DNA of 64,000 bases from Hydrangea macrophylla. Taxonomy: Eukaryota; Streptophyta; Magnoliopsida; Cornales; Hydrangeaceae. The notes beneath the pieces were generated by a model that saw only the letters and a program-made list of their open reading frames with translations, was not told where the DNA came from and ran no database searches. Positions 1-9,910 of the stretch are shown here, piece after piece (positions within the stretch are counted from its first letter, which is position 1; every line of letters starts with the position of its first letter). The translations under genes and the position numbers were made by a program. The DNA lies in the NCBI GenBank assembly GCA_033977485.1, contig CM066992.1:101258140-101322139 (forward strand). The letters run 5' to 3'.

Positions 1-946
1 CAACATATAGCTGAGCAGTGGAGATGTACTCCATTGCAGGTAAGAAGAAAGACAAGAAAAATCGTGAGGAGTGAGGCCGAGGAACGCCAGGGAACCACAA
101 TTGTATATGTTTTTGTTTTAATCCTAATCTTGTGTAAGGATTTGTAAATTGTAAAACGTTGTAATAGAATCATGGATTAGTTTCGTGGTTTGGAAATTTT
201 GTAATTGAACGTTTGTAGTTATGATTTAAATGTTGTATTTGGTGTCGGTTGTGATTGTGGTTGGTGTGGATATTAGAGAAGCATGTGTTAGTATTATCAT
301 CACAGGGCTGCCCAGCAGGGGAGCAGTCGACTAGACCCTAGATCAGTCGACTGAATCCCGTGGGGTTTAGACACTGAAAGTGAATGGTAATGGAAACAGT
401 CGACTGGACCCTTGATCAGTCGACTGAGTCACTGTTGATTTGGGCTACTGCTTTTATATATGACAAAACCAGTCGACTGTACCATCAATCAGTCGACTAG
501 ACCCCTTTTTAAAATGTTGTATTTTGGTTCTGCATAACATAGTCGACTGGGGAAGTGATCAGTCGACTGAACTACTGTAGATTTTAGCTACTGATCCAAA
601 TAGTAAACAGTGCAGTCGACTGGGGTCCCTGATCAGTCGACTGAACCTCTGTTGAGAATTTTAGGTTTTGTTTCTGCTAGGCACAATCGACTGGACCCTA
701 GGCACAGTCGACTGAACCTCTGTTTTCAAGAATGATTCTTTTGGACGTGTTTTCAATTGGTCAAAACTTTTTATAACTCTGATTCTAATGGATTTTGCTG
801 CTCAGAGGGTAACGTTTCCTAAAGTTTTAAAATACTCAGGGTTGTTTTAAAGTTCTTTCCGCTGCGTATAGTTATTTGATGTTTGGATGAGCTTTGGTGG
901 CGTGCCATATGTCCTATTTTCACGCGTAGTGGGATGGGTCGTAACA
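1..946 (+). repeat. 3' part of a Gypsy-type LTR, family A, inserted in a Copia element
   Basis: This matches the right part of the solo LTR at 4933-7063: both have the stretch around CTGAGCAGTGG / CTCCATTGCAGG and the GTGGCGTGCCATRTGTCCTA segment just before the end. It stops at ...GTCGTAACA (946), after which Copia integrase sequence resumes in frame. The left end lies outside the window, so the target duplication (probably AGTTC, 947-951) cannot be confirmed. Positions 320-720 hold six pairs of a CAGTCGACTG-like box. No coding sequence is seen. Confidence 0.8.
320..720. repeat. Array of paired AGTCGACT palindromic boxes in LTR A
   Basis: About twelve near-copies of CAGTCGACTG occur as six pairs, near 325/343, 399/417, 470/489, 539/558, 612/634 and 684/704. 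Members of a pair are about 18-22 bp apart and pairs about 70 bp apart. The left member is usually followed by GACCC or GGG, the right one by GAACC or GAATCC. The text between pairs is not conserved, so this is not a simple tandem repeat. Confidence 0.85.
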
Positions 947-3417
947 AGTTCGCTCCGACAATGGACTAGAGTTCTTATCCAATGAAATGCAGCAATATTT
1001 TACTAACCATGGCATTATTCACCAACGTAGCTGTGTAGCTACACCTCAACAAAATGGGGTCGTAGAGCACAAACACCGCCACCTCTTGGAGGTTGCACGT
1101 GCCTTACGATTTCAAGCCCACCTCCCTCTCACTTTTTTGGGGAGAGTGCATCTTAACAGCTGCATACTTAATTAATCGAACCCCAACACACTTGCTTAAT
1201 GGTAAGTCGCCTCACGAAATTTTGTTCACTATTCCACCTCTGTATTCTCGTCTCTGCGTGTTTGGATGTGTAGTGTTTGCTCATAATATTCATGCCAAAC
1301 ATAAATTCGACCAACATGCTAAACCAGGGGTGTTTGTTGGCTATCCATATGCCCAAAAGGGATATCGCATCTATGATGTTGTTTCTAAACAGATTTATGT
1401 CTCTAGAGATGTGGTTTTTTATGAGACTCTTTTCCCTTTTTGTGATGTGACTCGTGCACCGGCAATTCACCGGTCATTCCCTTACCCATTGATGACCCTC
1501 CACACTTCACTTATAATCCTTCCTTAGCACCTTCTCAACCCCCAATCCCGGTCACAGATTCACATCCCCATCAACCACCTGAGGTCATCTCTCATCCATC
1601 TCCACATGCTTTAGACCAAGCACAATCCTTCACACCACCTAGTGATCGATCTAATCAACCTCCTCCATCCTTTACTCCATACCCCACTCGAGATCGACGT
1701 AAGCCTTCTTATCTCGCTGACTACCACTGCTCTAAGGTCTCTCATGATGCATTACTTTCTTCAACAACTTCTCAATAGGCAGGTACAATTCTGTATCCCC
1801 TCCATAATTTTCTTTCATACACTAATTATTCGGTTGTACATCGAGCCTTTCTTTCTGCCATCTCCTCAACAGATGAGCCCAAGCCATTTTCCCAAGCAGT
1901 GAAGATTTCTCATTGGCAAGATGCTATGTCTGCTGAATTTGTAGCTCTTGAAAGCAACCATACCTGGACACTCACACCGCTTCCACCTGGGAAGAGACCT
2001 ATTGGTTGCAAATGGGTATATAAGGTGAAATTTCATTCCGATGGCACTATTGATAGATATAAGGCCCGATTAGTTGCAAAGGGGTACACGCAGATTGAGG
2101 GTCTAGACTTTCACGAGACTTTTGCTCCCGTCGCTAAACTCGTTACAGTACGCACTCTTTTATCTATTGCCGCCATCAAATGATGGCCTCTCCACCAACT
2201 TGATGTCAATAATGCTTTTTTACACGGGGACTTACACGAGGTAGTTTATATGACACTTCTACTCGGGTTTGCTCGAAAGGGGGAGTCTCGTGTTTGCAAG
2301 TTAAACAAGTCCCTTTATGGGTTAAAACAAGCTTCTCACCAATGGTTTGCTAAATTATCTCATACTCTTTAACAAGCAGGTTTTACCAAATCCCGAGCTG
2401 ATAATTCTCTGTTCACTCACATCATTAGAGAGTCCTCTACTTTTGTTCTTATGTATGTAGATGACATCATAATCACTGGCAATGATGCTCCAGCTATTCA
2501 GCACCTCAAACAATTTCTTGCACATAAATTCTTCATCAAGGATCTTGGTCGCTTAAAATATTTCCTTGGCATTGAAGTTGCTCGTTCTCCTAAGGGCATT
2601 TTTCTTTGTCAGCGGAAATACACACTTGATATTCTCAAAGATTCTGGTTTACTTGGTGCTAAGCCATCTGCTTTGCCTGTGGAACAACATCTCCACTTAA
2701 CGCCTACGGATGGGACACCTCGTCATGATCCTACGGTCTATCACCGCCTTGTTGGGAGACTTATTTACCTCACTGTCACTCGGCCTGACATTGCCTATTC
2801 TGTTTATATCCTGAGTCAATTCATGCAAGCTCCTCGCTCCAGCCATGTGGATGTCGCCACCCGGATCCTTCGGTACCTCAAGGGAACTTTAGGGAAAGGA
2901 ATTCTTCTATCTTCTTCGAGTTTACTTCATTTAAGTGGCTTTTGTGATTCTGATTGGGGCAGCTACACCACTACTCGTCGCTCCACCACTGGTTATTGTA
3001 CCTTGTTAGGTTCTACCCCCATCTCATGGAAAACCAAGAAATAATCGACTGTTTCTCGCTCTTCTGCTGAAGCTGAATATCGCGCTATGGCTACTCTTGC
3101 TGCTGAACTTCAATGGTTGACATTTTTGCTCTCTGATCTTGGTATTTCTCATTCATCTCCCATCTCTCTCTATTGTGACAATCAGGCAGCCATTCATCTC
3201 ACCGAAAATCTAGTTTTCCATGAACGAACGAAGCACATCGAAATTGACTATCACTTTGTTCGTGAGAAGCTTTAGTCCAAGCTAATTTCTCCCTGCTACA
3301 TTCGTTCTTCAGAGCAAATCGCAGACCTATTTACCAAGCCCTTAGGCAAGGATGTTTTTCATCATCTTATTAGCAAGCTGGGCGTTACTCACCTACACGC
3401 TCCACCTTGAGGGGGAG
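947..3417 (+). pseudogene. Copia (Ty1-like) pol remnant: integrase, reverse transcriptase, RNase H
   Basis: This is the 3' half of a Copia polyprotein, which in an intact element copies and integrates the retrotransposon. The integrase core is visible from 950 (RSDNG, then TPQQNGVVEH, the catalytic Glu near 1065). The reading frame shifts by one base near 1130-1140, and IN continues to about 1530. The RT reads in one frame from 1899 with [16 protein letters not shown], the YVDD active site at 2454-2465 and SLYGLKQA. The RNase H part includes SSAEAEYRA near 3063 and LTKPL-like text near 3330. In-frame stops lie at 2181 (TGA), 2370 (TAA), 3042 (TAA) and 3273 (TAG), so no full protein can be made. 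Gag, protease and the 5' LTR are outside the window, beyond the LTR inserted at 946. Confidence 0.95.
3405..3417 (+). other. Copia polypurine tract
   Basis: The purine run TTGAGGGGGAG lies directly before the 3' LTR. This is the usual site where plus-strand DNA synthesis starts in Copia elements. Confidence 0.75.
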
Positions 3418-3645
3418 TATTACACAGCCTGTACACACATAATCTGCAAGAATATTTGTTGTAGTATATTTTTGGTATTACTTCATTCTGTTATTATTCC
3501 CATATATTGTGGGATTGGTCAATTATATTGTATATCCCTTGTATAAATAGGGGATGTAATTCTTTCAATTGAATATAGAAAAATATAGAAGTTTTTCCCT
3601 TGTTTCTTCTATTCCTCTTCACCTTCTCAGTTTTATTACTGTCAC
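3418..3645 (+). repeat. Copia 3' LTR, short, with TATA box
   Basis: It directly follows the purine tract, begins TATTACAC where TGTTACAC would be usual, and ends ...TACTGTCACA. A TATA box (TATAAATAGG) lies near 3542. About 228 bp is a normal Copia LTR length. The first dinucleotide is TA, not TG, an end mutation that would hamper integrase processing. The right boundary is a best guess because no flanking duplication can be compared. Confidence 0.7.
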
Positions 3646-3791
3646 ATCATTTGGAACGAAAATTTGGGTTTAGGATTTGAGAAGCATAGCGTACTCAATA
3701 TTAAAATTGTAGTGGAAGTCCCGTAGGTGCAACGGTCAAACAAGATAATTTCTCATTAAAAAAATTGCTACTAAATCAGTGTTTTGAAAAC

Positions 3792-3975
3792 GAGTAATGC
3801 TAAGCACAATTTGAAATCCACACTGAATTTGACACCCAGCTTTAAATGCATGTACCCTGTGCTGTGTAAGTAGTATACAAAAAAGTGTGAAAAATTCACA
3901 CAGCATAAAGTACATGTATTTAAAACATAAGATGTTAAATTCAATGTGGATTCCAAAGTGGACCTAGCATTACTC
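3792..3975. mobile_element. MITE with GAGTAATGCTA termini, Mutator-like 9-bp TSD
   Basis: The ends are GAGTAATGCTAAGC and its approximate reverse complement CCTAGCATTACTC. The 9-bp direct repeat TTTGAAAAC flanks it exactly (3783-3791 and 3976-3984), which fits Mutator-like elements. The interior, including ATGCATGTACCCTGTGCTG, recurs at about 63345-63480. It is non-coding. Confidence 0.85.
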
Positions 3976-3984
3976 TTTGAAAAC

Positions 3985-4528
3985 TGGGTAGTTTATCAAA
4001 TGGCTAGGAAGTAGGACTAGAAGGAGGCCTAGGATAGAGATGAAGACCATCAGCTTTAGGGGCCCTATTTCTTTCTAAGAGGACTCTAAGTCAAGAACAA
4101 ATTATAGTAAACACAACCAAAGACACGAGGAGAAATAGGAAAAACCTTTTGTTGAGTCTCGATAGTGCATTCCCTTACATAGTCTATTAAGTCACATACT
4201 TAGATAAGGGCGAAGAATATTTATCTACAGTTGTAGAACAATGTGAACCGGGTGTACTACTTCCCAACCTTTTGTGGACCTAAATGACCGAGTCATGGGT
4301 CACTAGTTCAATCGTTGATTTTTTTGGTTAATAAAAAATAGAGCAATTTTTTGAAAACGTTTGCAAACAAAATGTACTACTCTAGACAAATTTACAATTT
4401 ATCCAGAAGAAAAGAGTTGAATCTATGACTAAGTGCAAACCCATTATGGGGCGAAGCAGGGTCGGCCGGCGCCCCACTCAATTTTTGAAAAAAAAATTAT
4501 ATGATAGTTTTAAATATTTGGGCTTTTA
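3985..4528. other. No gene recognised
   Basis: AT-rich intergenic sequence with no plausible reading frame, RNA gene or terminal repeats. Around 4450-4480 there is a short GC-rich stretch with a GGGGCG / CGCCCC inverted pair of unknown origin. Confidence 0.6.
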
Positions 4529-4685
4529 GAAATTTTGTATCCTCTACTTCGCAAATATATTTGGGACTACCTTAAAAAATGGTGGGACTATTTCAACATC
4601 CTTCAACCAGAATCTAGTGGGCCTTAGTGTCACATGTATTTGGGAAGCATTTGAGATTTAAAAGTTGGAAAGTATAGCATTACTC
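4529..4685. mobile_element. Left-truncated copy of the GAGTAATGCT MITE
   Basis: It matches the right part of the MITE at 13180-21314 (minus its nested LTR element): AATTTTGTATCCTCTACTTC, then the GTGGGACTAYTTCAA core, ending TAGCATTACTC. The left terminus is missing. The following TTTTATGAAATTG is the same junction as in the second copy, so the MITE was already inside the hAT before the hAT was duplicated. Confidence 0.75.
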
Positions 4686-4932
4686 TTTTATGAAATTGTA
4701 AAACTTCAACAAAATTTACTCTCATTACATGATTAAATATACTCATCATGTACCCATTAGTATAATTGCTCGTGAAGCTGCCACCATTCTTACGTGTTGC
4801 AATTGCAATTGTTGAAAGAGTATTTTCTGCAATGAAAAACATCAAGACTTCACTACGTAATTGGTTGGAAGATGAGTTCACAAATGATTGTTCGGTGACA
4901 TTTATTGAAAGAGACTTGTTCACGACCGTTGA
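4686..4932 (+). pseudogene. hAT transposase C-terminal fragment, copy 1, left part
   Basis: This is the hAT-family dimerisation tail, normally the last 80 or so residues of a hAT transposase. From 4766 one frame reads LRVAIAIVERVFSAMK, then TSLRNWLEDEF and NDCSVTFIERDLFTTVD, the expected order for ZMYM-type plant hAT proteins. The frame is cut at 4932 by a solo LTR and resumes at 7064. Upstream of 4766 the frame is broken and no catalytic Asp/Glu region is present, so it is a dead fragment. Confidence 0.85.
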
Positions 4933-5513
4933 TGTCACACTTGTTCCAGAATTTGCATACATATTATTTCACATATGTGGTAACGAGTGGATATTATTAA
5001 TGTTGATTAATAATTGAATTGAGGTTAATTGGAGGTCAACAGAAGGTGTCAAGTAAGGACATGGGAATTTGATAAGCAATATTGCATTGACATAAGTAAA
5101 TGATATTTTATGTGCATTAAATGTTATTTGATCTTATTTGGTATTATCTGGTGTTTTAAGAATAGTGAATTATACCTGTGTAGTATAATTTTTGGCAGTT
5201 TTGTTATTGCTATAGAGCAATTTGAACACTGTGGTGAGAACGTGAGTGACACGTTAAATAAAAGGTAGGTTGTGTAGAAATTTCACAGAGTTTGGCTTTC
5301 GTAAGTAGTTTTGGATTCAAACGGAACTTAGTCGAAAACTTTTGTAAATTTTAGTTTTCACTAGTAAAGGCATAAAATGGACGTGTATGACGTTTCAGGA
5401 GTTAATTAGAAGTTTTGAGAACTTGTGGGGAGGTAAATGTAATTTCTAAAAAAAATTCCTATAAATAGGAATGGATGATTTTGTCATTAGTTACAAAACC
5501 TTACAAATGTCTT

Positions 5514-5518
<5 letters not shown>

Positions 5519-5561
<43 letters not shown>
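5519..5561. repeat. (GA)n microsatellite in LTR A
   Basis: An uninterrupted GA run of about 40 bp, probably in the transcribed leader of the LTR. Confidence 0.95.
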
Positions 5562-5563
<2 letters not shown>

Positions 5564-6587
5564 TAGTTGCCACTTGCGACGACGATCGGCGACCTTTCGT
5601 CCGTCAGATTTCCTCCAGATTTCATATTCGAGCTTCTCGAGGTAAGAGCTTCATTTTGATACCACTTAGGTCTTGTTTGGCTAAGTTTTGTATAAAATCT
5701 AATTTCTAGAAATTAGGAAAAATCAGATAAAACTCGTAGGAATCGCGTATAACTTGAGATCCGACGTTTATTCGGGCCTTGAGTCGATTCTTCAAAGTTT
5801 GGGAAAATCGCACAAGGTATGAAGTTCTAACCTATGAAATATAGGAAATATACATGTTTTATTTTTGACGACGAAATTGAGATCCGGGCAAACTCCATGT
5901 GTTAATCTTAGGCCCGTTAATTATGCATGCATTTAAATGTGAAAAATATGTCTACTTTTACGCGAGCACGTTAAGTTGATTATGTGGGTGAAATGGGAAA
6001 TTTATACATTTTCATGCCAGAGTAAGCTTCTCGATGTTTGAGAATTTAGTAGCAACGACTATTGTGCATGGTTGATAAACTTGGACTTACCATGGCACTT
6101 GGGGATGCAATGGTCGATAGACTTGGACTTGCCATTGGTATTGTGGTTTAAGGCTTGGACTTGTCACTACCGGATGAATGCGTATTTTTATCCCTAGACA
6201 CTATTTGTTATGAATTGTGGAATTAGAGCATGTTTGATCATATATTGCATATGTTAGAACTTGTACACTCAGCATATAGCTGAGCAGTGGAGCTTTACTC
6301 CATTGCAGGAGAGAAGAAAAAGGGAAAGAAGAAGCGTGAGGAGTGAGGCCGAGGAACGCCGTAGAATCAGCACTTTGTTTATATTTTTGTTTGCTTCCAA
6401 ATTTGTAATAAGAACCTTAAATTTGTAACATGTTGTAGTAGAAGCTTGAACTAGTTCTGTGGTACTGTAATCGCTTGTAAACTTTTATAGTTATGTTTTG
6501 AACTGTTGGTATACCACTGTGTTTGCGTTGGTTTTGAATCGGAGGACCTTAGCTTGAAATTCTGCAGATTCTTAATGTGCTGATACC

Positions 6588-6885
6588 GATCAGTCGACTG
6601 GTTTTTGATACAGTCGATTGGATCGCTATTTTGAATTGAACACTGCTTGTTATGTTTGGTGATCACTCGACTCAGTTGAAAAAAATAGTCGACTGGATCA
6701 TGTCCCAGGACACCACATTCTGCTTGAATAGTGTGCAGTCGACCAGATAAGGATGAGTCGACTGAAAAATTGAGGCCCCAGTCGATTGAGTCCCTAACAC
6801 AGTCGACTGGACAAAGCTGTTGAACTTTTAAAACATACTACTTTTGATCTCCAGTCGATCGGAGCCCCGATCCAGTCGATTGGAC
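6588..6885. repeat. Paired AGTCGACT-like boxes, second LTR A copy
   Basis: Five degenerate pairs of CAGTCGACTG-like boxes occur near 6590/6613, 6664/6690, 6736/6756, 6779/6800 and 6852/6873. Spacing within a pair is about 20-26 bp, as in the array at 320-720, but the boxes carry more substitutions (GTCGATTG, GTCGATCG). Confidence 0.8.
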
Positions 6886-7063
6886 CTATATTTGCAAAAC
6901 TGAATTCTTTTGAGATTGTTCAATTGGACAAAACTTTTTGTAACTCTGAGTTTTTTGGATTTGACTTATGTTTTCTACTGATATTTTACTTTAAAGGAAT
7001 TGGATGAGCCTTGGTGGCGTGCCATGTGTCCTATTTCTAAGCGTAGCGGGATGGGTTGTGACA

Positions 7064-7111
7064 GTTGACAATGAAGATTTTATGCAATGTCTTCAAAATA
7101 TGAAGTTGATA
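7064..7111 (+). pseudogene. hAT transposase C-terminal fragment, copy 1, right part
   Basis: It continues the frame interrupted at 4932 and ends with FQNMK-like sequence, as in copy 2 at 23440. The homology to copy 2 stops at about 7111, where Gypsy 3'-end sequence begins. Confidence 0.75.
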
Positions 7112-7192
7112 TGAGGCAGAAGTACCCGGAGTTGTTTCATGACTAGTTAAGCCTAGATTTTGGGGGCGAAATCCTGTTTAAGGGAGGAAGGA
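7112..7192 (+). pseudogene. Gypsy pol C-terminal tail and purine tract
   Basis: The short remnant reads RQKYPELF, then one stop, then GGEILFKGG, a tail I recognise from plant Gypsy (chromovirus-type) polyproteins. The purine-rich AAGGGAGGAAGGA precedes the 3' LTR at 7193. Everything upstream in the element is lost, so this is the last ~80 bp of a 5'-truncated copy. Confidence 0.7.
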
Positions 7193-9910
7193 TGTAACAA
7201 CTTATAATTCCCATTTAATTTTAATTACATTTCTATATTTATTTTAAATTGTATTTCTTGCTTTTATTTTATCAGTAAATCTTTATTTGGGTCAAACTGT
7301 AAATTTTATAAATTCAAGAATATCTGTGTTATGTCCTCATAACTGTTTTTCATAAGGCTAGAAATACCTGTAATGTGATTTCAAATATTTACTTTCAAAA
7401 CGGTGAAAATATTTATTTCTGACTCAAATTGTATTTTTTTTTCTATAACCGAAAAATTATCTCTTACGTTAAAATAATTTTTCTGTATTTTAGTGGTGAT
7501 CACCGCGCCGCGAAAATACCAGTTCATGTGCAAAAACTGTCTGTGCCGCGATGAACTTTCACAGATTTTGGAATCTCCGTAAAGCAAGACTTGACACTTG
7601 CTTTATTTCCATTTAAGGCAACTAATGATTGATTAGACTTTGTTTGGGAATGCTATTTGTGTGTGTGTGTGTTAACTTAGTGCCATAAGTTATTTTCCCA
7701 AACAACCAAAGTGATTCCTGGACAATTTGTATTTGCCTTGTTTGGCAATGTGAACTTTGCATGTGTTAAATTGGTGCCTTGAACTAAGTTTCCCAAACAC
7801 CCACTCTTGACCCCTATACATCTAAACTACACTTTCAAATATGTGAATGTGTATATTCGTATGTGTATCAGCTTGTATATATGAGCTGTGATTAGAAATT
7901 TAAAAACTAAATCAATTTGTTGAGTGATCAACAAAATTCTTGGTCCCCAAGTATTCCAAATTAGTTTTCCTATATATATATATATATATATATCACCCTT
8001 ATACTCTTTCAATACACACATTCTGCAAAAGAAATACAGAGAGTCCTACAGAAAAATTATATAAAGAGAAGACTTAAATCTCCATAGCTTGAAGCTTGAA
8101 TTGGGTTGCTAATTTCTTATATCTTTCTCAACACACTCCTATCTCTAATCATCAGTGAGTATTTAGAACTCACTCAGAATGTATTTTATGTTCATTTACT
8201 ATTATGTTTGTTTAACTTGGAAATCAGCATTGTTAATTTCTTCAATTAACTCCATAGTTTAAAAATCATGATTTTTCAACCTTAATCAAAATCCATAGTT
8301 AGAGATGATGTTGAAGAAGTTTCGTCACCTCTCAAATTTTCGTAAAATCCGAGAGATACATTTTCAATTCATGTTAATCTGATCACATATTCGTAATCCT
8401 TGTGGAAAATCAAAGAGATTTATATATTATATGTCATGAACACTTTTGGATTGCAAAATGAGTCAAAAGCGACCCTTAAAAATGAAATGGGGGAATTCTG
8501 ATGAAGAAGATGAAGTCTCAACATTAAATCGCACGCGATCGAGCGAGCGACCATCGCACGAGTGACTCTTCGCTTGAGTAGCCCACGCGCGCGACCTGCA
8601 TATTTTCTGTCAGTTGGAAATGTTTATAAGAAAATCGAAAAAGTGACATCGCGCGAGCGACCTGGCCCTTTTCTGTTTTCTGTTTGTTTTCAGTCAAGGA
8701 ACTGCTTGGAATAAGTTTTAAAAGCTGTTAAGGTACTATTTGGGAATTATAATAAAACTGAATCCTATCTGTTATATTTTGGTTAAAAAGGAGTGTCCTT
8801 AAGGACTTGATCCTTCTCGTGCGCATATGGTTATTGTTTCTAGTACTTTACATTTGCTGCATATAACAGTCATACATGTGGAGTCAGTTGTACATGCACA
8901 ATGAGTGATGGTCAGTGTGAAAAGAGTAAATGGTTGAGAATGTGTTTTGGACACTCCCTGGTACTTGTATACTAAAGTGTGATGGTTTGAGAATGCGGGC
9001 TTAGAGTATCTTTGAAATGCAACGATGACAAAACTGGACACTCCCTGGCGCCCATGGTAGCGCTAAAGTGTGTGACGCCAACTTGGACATTCCTTGACAC
9101 CCGTGGTAGTGCTAAAGTGTGGCCTACTAGACACTCCCTGGCATATGTGGTATGGCTAAAGTGTGAGGCAATTGGACACTCCCTGGTACCCCGTACTAAA
9201 GTGTGAGACAAAATGGAGACTCCCCGGTACCCCTGTATTGAAGTGTGGTCATCTTAGTGTTTCAAGATACTGGAATGAGAGAGTTAGTTGATGAGTTGTC
9301 GAGAGAAAATAGTTGGTGAGATGAGAATGGTTACATGGTTCCATGCACGGTCACATATTTTTTTATGGATTGGGAGATCATGACATTATCGTTACTGTTT
9401 TATAATTTGAATTCATTACTATGTTCCTAATCTGTTGAATAATGAAACTGTGAATTAAAAATGGTAAGAAGTATGTGTTACATTACAAGTACATGTTTTT
9501 AATACTCACCAGCTTGGTAAAGCAGATGGCGTTGATGCGCCCTGGACATTCGTGTCTAGGCTTTTTAGGTTATAACCAGACACGGCAATATGACTACGCA
9601 AACTGAATACGACTATCAGAGAAGAAGAGACTTGTTATTATTGTCTTATGTTATAAAATGAACTTGTAATATGGATGACTGTAATAGATATTATTTTGTT
9701 TCAATGCGGGTTGTGCCTTTAGATGATCACGTACTATAATAATTATTAATTTGGAAAAATTTTATAAGCTTTGATTGCTTATACTCTATTCTATATTATT
9801 ATATTATTCGATGTTTGGGACGGAATCGATCTTTCAAACTGTTGCGACCTACGGGTCCATAAAGGAAATTAAATGCTTTCCATATTTATGCTACGTCGAG
9901 GTATAACGCA
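7193..9910 (+). repeat. Gypsy 3' LTR, family G
   Basis: It starts TGTAACA right after a purine tract and ends in a segment (TACGGGTCCATAAAGGAAAT ... CTACGTCGAGG) that matches the reverse complement of the solo LTR at 42283-44797. It contains a CA/TG tract near 7661, a TA tract near 7973, GC-rich GCGAGCGACC-type boxes at 8525-8665, a minisatellite at 8945-9245 and a weak stem-loop at 9512-9523. The final bases are degenerate, so the right edge is uncertain by a few bases. Confidence 0.75.
8945..9245. repeat. Minisatellite, ~50-60-bp unit (ACTCCCTGG ... CTAAAGTGTG)
   Basis: Six copies of a unit with ACTCCCTGG near the start and ACTAAAGTGTG near the end, at about 8953, 9038, 9085, 9131, 9176 and 9210. 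The spacer between the two motifs varies, so the period is irregular. It lies at the same relative place as the minisatellite in the other family-G LTR (42945-43290). Confidence 0.85.

Larger units (their letters stand above)
4933..7063 (+). mobile_element. Solo LTR, family A (Gypsy-type), TSD GTTGA
   Basis: It begins TGTCACA and ends TGTGACA, perfect inverted termini. It is flanked by the 5-bp duplication GTTGA (4928-4932 and 7064-7068), and the hAT reading frame continues across it. No internal coding region remains, so the element was reduced to one LTR by recombination. Inside are a (GA)n tract at about 5519-5561, a GAGGTAAGAG donor-like site near 5637, a CTTGGACTTRCCA minisatellite at 6075-6180, a perfect 6-bp stem-loop at 6268-6284 and five pairs of AGTCGACT-like boxes at 6588-6885. 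Confidence 0.93.

Noticed and set aside
4630..4962. 110-residue minus-strand frame (and its relative at 23112-23402)
   Set aside because: They are antisense shadows of the hAT C-terminal coding sequence.
8945..9245. CRISPR-like array of repeats with variable spacers
   Set aside because: The genome is plant nuclear DNA, the repeats sit inside an LTR with irregular spacing, and there are no cas genes. The same applies to 29817-30106 and 42945-43290.
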